In this document: piece by piece, positions 5,122 through 6,352 of the stretch
Layout of the letters: every line of letters begins with the position of its first letter
How positions within the stretch are numbered: the stretch's first letter is position 1
From: CAYUWG01 sp964448285
GTDB lineage: Bacteria > Bacteroidota > Ignavibacteria > SZUA-365
Assembly: GCA_964448285.1 (NCBI GenBank)
Contig: CAYUWG010000137.1
Span: 1 to 6,352 of the forward strand
Direction of reading: 5' to 3'
DNA length: 6,352 nt
The notes under the pieces: generated by a model
Told to the model about the DNA's origin: nothing
The model's input: only the letters and a program-made list of their open reading frames with translations
Database searches by the model: none
Position numbers and translations under genes: made by a program

Positions 5122-5751
5122 TTATTTGGAATACAACTCAACGATGAGTTGCTCGTTCGCCTGCAATGGGATATCGACTCGTTCAGGGACGGAAAGGAAC
5201 GTTCCGCTGAGGTTGGCCTTGTCCAAGCTCAGCCACGGCAGCATTGCCGTATCACGGACACGTTTCATCGAGTCATGGATCAGTTCCATCTTCCGGCTGT
5301 TCGCCACCACCTGGACAACGTCGCCGGGTGAAAGCAGGAACGATGGAACGTTGACTGCTCTTCCGTTCACGTGAAAATGCTTGTGCAGGATGAGTTGTCG
5401 TGCAGCCTTTCGCGATGGCGCAAGGCCGAGCCGGTACAGCGTATTGTCAAACCGGCGTTCGAGCATCTTAACGAGGTTCTCGCCCGTGATGCCTTTCTGC
5501 CGTGAGGCTTTTTCGAAATAGAGGCGGAACTGCCTCTCGTTCAACCCATAGATGCGGCGGACTTTCTGCTTTTCGCGCAACTGGACTCCGTACTCAGAAA
5601 TCTTACTGCGACGGGATTGCCCGTGAGAACCCGGCGGATAGTTCCTCTTCTCAATCGGACATTTCGCAGAAAGGCATTTCGTGCCCTTCAAAAACAGCTT
5701 CTGTCGTTCTCTGCGGCAGAGTTTACAGTTTGCATCAACGTATCGTGACAT
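5122..5751 (-). CDS. rpsD: 30S ribosomal protein S4, zinc-binding form
   Basis: 209 residues, of usual length. The N-terminus carries four cysteines at 9, 12, 26 and 31 (CKLC...KCLSAKC), the spacing of the structural zinc site known from thermophilic S4 proteins. HGQSRRSKISEYG (43-55) and LREKQKVRRIYGLNERQF (58-75) follow. The S4 RNA-binding domain begins near 98 (LERRFDNTLYRLGLAPSRKAARQ) and includes HKHFHVNGRAVNVPSFLLSPGDVV (123-146). S4 binds 16S rRNA early and nucleates 30S assembly; in E. coli it also represses this operon at the rpsM leader, a site outside this window. GAGGAG lies 11 bases before the ATG. It falls between rpsK (30-base gap) and rpoA, as expected. Many lineages carry a second, cysteine-free S4 used when zinc is scarce; none is visible here. 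Confidence 0.98.
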   Translation of the reverse strand: MSRYVDANCKLCRRERQKLFLKGTKCLSAKCPIEKRNYPPGSHGQSRRSKISEYGVQLREKQKVRRIYGLNERQFRLYFEKASRQKGITGENLVKMLERRFDNTLYRLGLAPSRKAARQLILHKHFHVNGRAVNVPSFLLSPGDVVQVVANSRKMELIHDSMKRVRDTAMLPWLSLDKANLSGTFLSVPERVDIPLQANEQLIVELYSK

Positions 5752-5781
5752 TCAGCGATCTACTCCTCGTGATATAGAAAA

Positions 5782-6168
5782 TTATACTCTTCGACGTTTT
5801 GGCGGACGGCAACCGTTGTGGGGAATCGGCGTGACGTCCCGGATTGCCATGATCTCAAGACCGGAAGTTTGCAGGGAACGTATGGCGGCTTCGCGTCCTG
5901 AGCCGGGTCCTTTTACGAAAACCTCCACTTTGCGCAAACCCAAATCGTACGCTTCCTTCGCTGCGGCTTCGGCGGAGACCTGAGCGGCAAACGGTGTGTT
6001 TTTCCGAGAGCCTTTGAAGCCCATCTTCCCTGCCGAAGCCCAGGAAATGGTGTTGCCATACACATCCGTCAACGTGACCTGCACGTTGTTGAACGTCGCC
6101 TTGATGTATGCGCGCCCAGTCGTATCGACCTGGATTTTTTTCTTCGTTTTGCGAACGGTTTTTGCCAT
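5782..6168 (-). CDS. rpsK: 30S ribosomal protein S11
   Basis: 128 residues, the normal size for S11. The sequence shows the family hallmarks: AYIKATFNNVQVTLTD (20-35), GNTISWASAGKMGFKGSRKN (38-57), TPFAAQVSAEAAAKEA, VKGPGSGREAAIRSL, and the C-terminal VTPIPHNGCRPPKRRRV. S11 sits on the 30S platform near the mRNA exit and Shine-Dalgarno duplex. The frame is open upstream through the end of rpsM to 6324, but the start is set at the ATG at 6168: MAKTVRKTKKK is the usual type of S11 N-terminus, and AGGAG (minus strand, 6182-6186) lies 13 bases upstream. It begins 26 bases after the rpsM stop and ends 30 bases before rpsD. Identification is certain. Confidence 0.98.
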   Translation of the reverse strand: MAKTVRKTKKKIQVDTTGRAYIKATFNNVQVTLTDVYGNTISWASAGKMGFKGSRKNTPFAAQVSAEAAAKEAYDLGLRKVEVFVKGPGSGREAAIRSLQTSGLEIMAIRDVTPIPHNGCRPPKRRRV

Positions 6169-6194
6169 AAGATTCTTTGAACTCCTGGGTTGCG

Positions 6195-6352
6195 TTATTT
6201 CTTGGCTGCTGCTTTTTTCTTGCCGGCAACGGTTTTCCGGCGACCTTTGCGCGTTCGCGAATTCGTGCGCGTGCGCTGACCGCGAACCGGCAGACCTTTG
6301 CGGTGACGAAGGCCGCGGTAACATCCGATGTCCATGAGCCGCTTGATGTTCT
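6195..6352 (-). CDS. rpsM: 30S ribosomal protein S13, C-terminal part (enters from the right edge)
   Basis: The last 51 codons of a minus-strand gene reading into the window, ending in TAA at 6195-6197. The residues IKRLMDIGCYRGLRHRKGLP, VRGQRTRTNSRTRKG and a Lys/Ala-rich end (GKKKAAAKK) are the conserved C-terminus of S13. S13 is in the head of the 30S subunit, where its basic tail reaches the P-site tRNA and the protein forms bridges to the 50S. It is followed by rpsK after 26 bases, in standard alpha-operon order. The start, the leader, and any S4 autoregulatory structure lie beyond the right edge. Confidence 0.96.
   Translation of the reverse strand, partial: NIKRLMDIGCYRGLRHRKGLPVRGQRTRTNSRTRKGRRKTVAGKKKAAAKK

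Noticed and set aside
6169..6324. N-terminal extension of S11 upstream of the ATG at 6168
   Set aside because: The added residues come from reading the rpsM end in another frame; a normal S11 start with a Shine-Dalgarno is at 6168.
5996..6337. 113-codon plus-strand frame with hydrophobic stretches
   Set aside because: It is antisense to rpsK and the end of rpsM, both certain genes; the hydrophobic look comes from the complement of Lys-rich codons.

Overview
The window looks like an ordinary chromosomal stretch from a bacterium of the Bacteroidota/Ignavibacteriota/Kapabacteria neighbourhood (FCB group). This placement is an inference. It rests on a zinc-type ribosomal protein S4 with the 'HGQSRRSKISEYGVQLREKQK' style of N-domain, a long charged tail on L17, a short RRM RNA-binding protein, a DUF1684 lipoprotein, and variable Shine-Dalgarno strength. 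Base composition and codon use look uniform, and I see no mobile element, CRISPR array, tRNA or rRNA.

Layout, left to right. (1) Positions 1-667, minus strand: the N-terminal 222 codons of a secreted von Willebrand factor A (VWA) protein that runs off the left edge. It starts at a GTG codon behind a very strong Shine-Dalgarno. (2) 770-1360, minus: engB (ysxC), the essential ribosome-assembly GTPase. (3) A 54-base divergent gap, then 1415-1942, plus: a DinB-fold protein with a His triad. (4) 1971-2891, plus: a DUF1684 lipoprotein, probably co-transcribed with the DinB gene. (5) 2892-3081: a promoter and a leader of roughly 90 bases in front of (6) 3082-3342, plus: a single-domain RRM protein. 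(7) 3366-3387: a GC-rich hairpin with T-rich flanks on both strands, which serves as a shared terminator for two convergent units. (8) 3411-6352, minus: the distal part of the classical alpha operon, transcribed rpsM-rpsK-rpsD-rpoA-rplQ, with rpsM entering from the right edge.

Functionally most of the window is about making and using RNA: 30S proteins S13, S11 and S4, the RNA polymerase alpha subunit, 50S protein L17, the 50S assembly GTPase EngB, and an RRM protein. The VWA protein and the DUF1684 lipoprotein are envelope-directed and of unknown job. I do not see a clear undescribed system. The points most worth a second look are the degenerate metal-binding site of the VWA protein, the basic-then-acidic tail on L17, and possible alternative pairings in the leader of the RRM gene.
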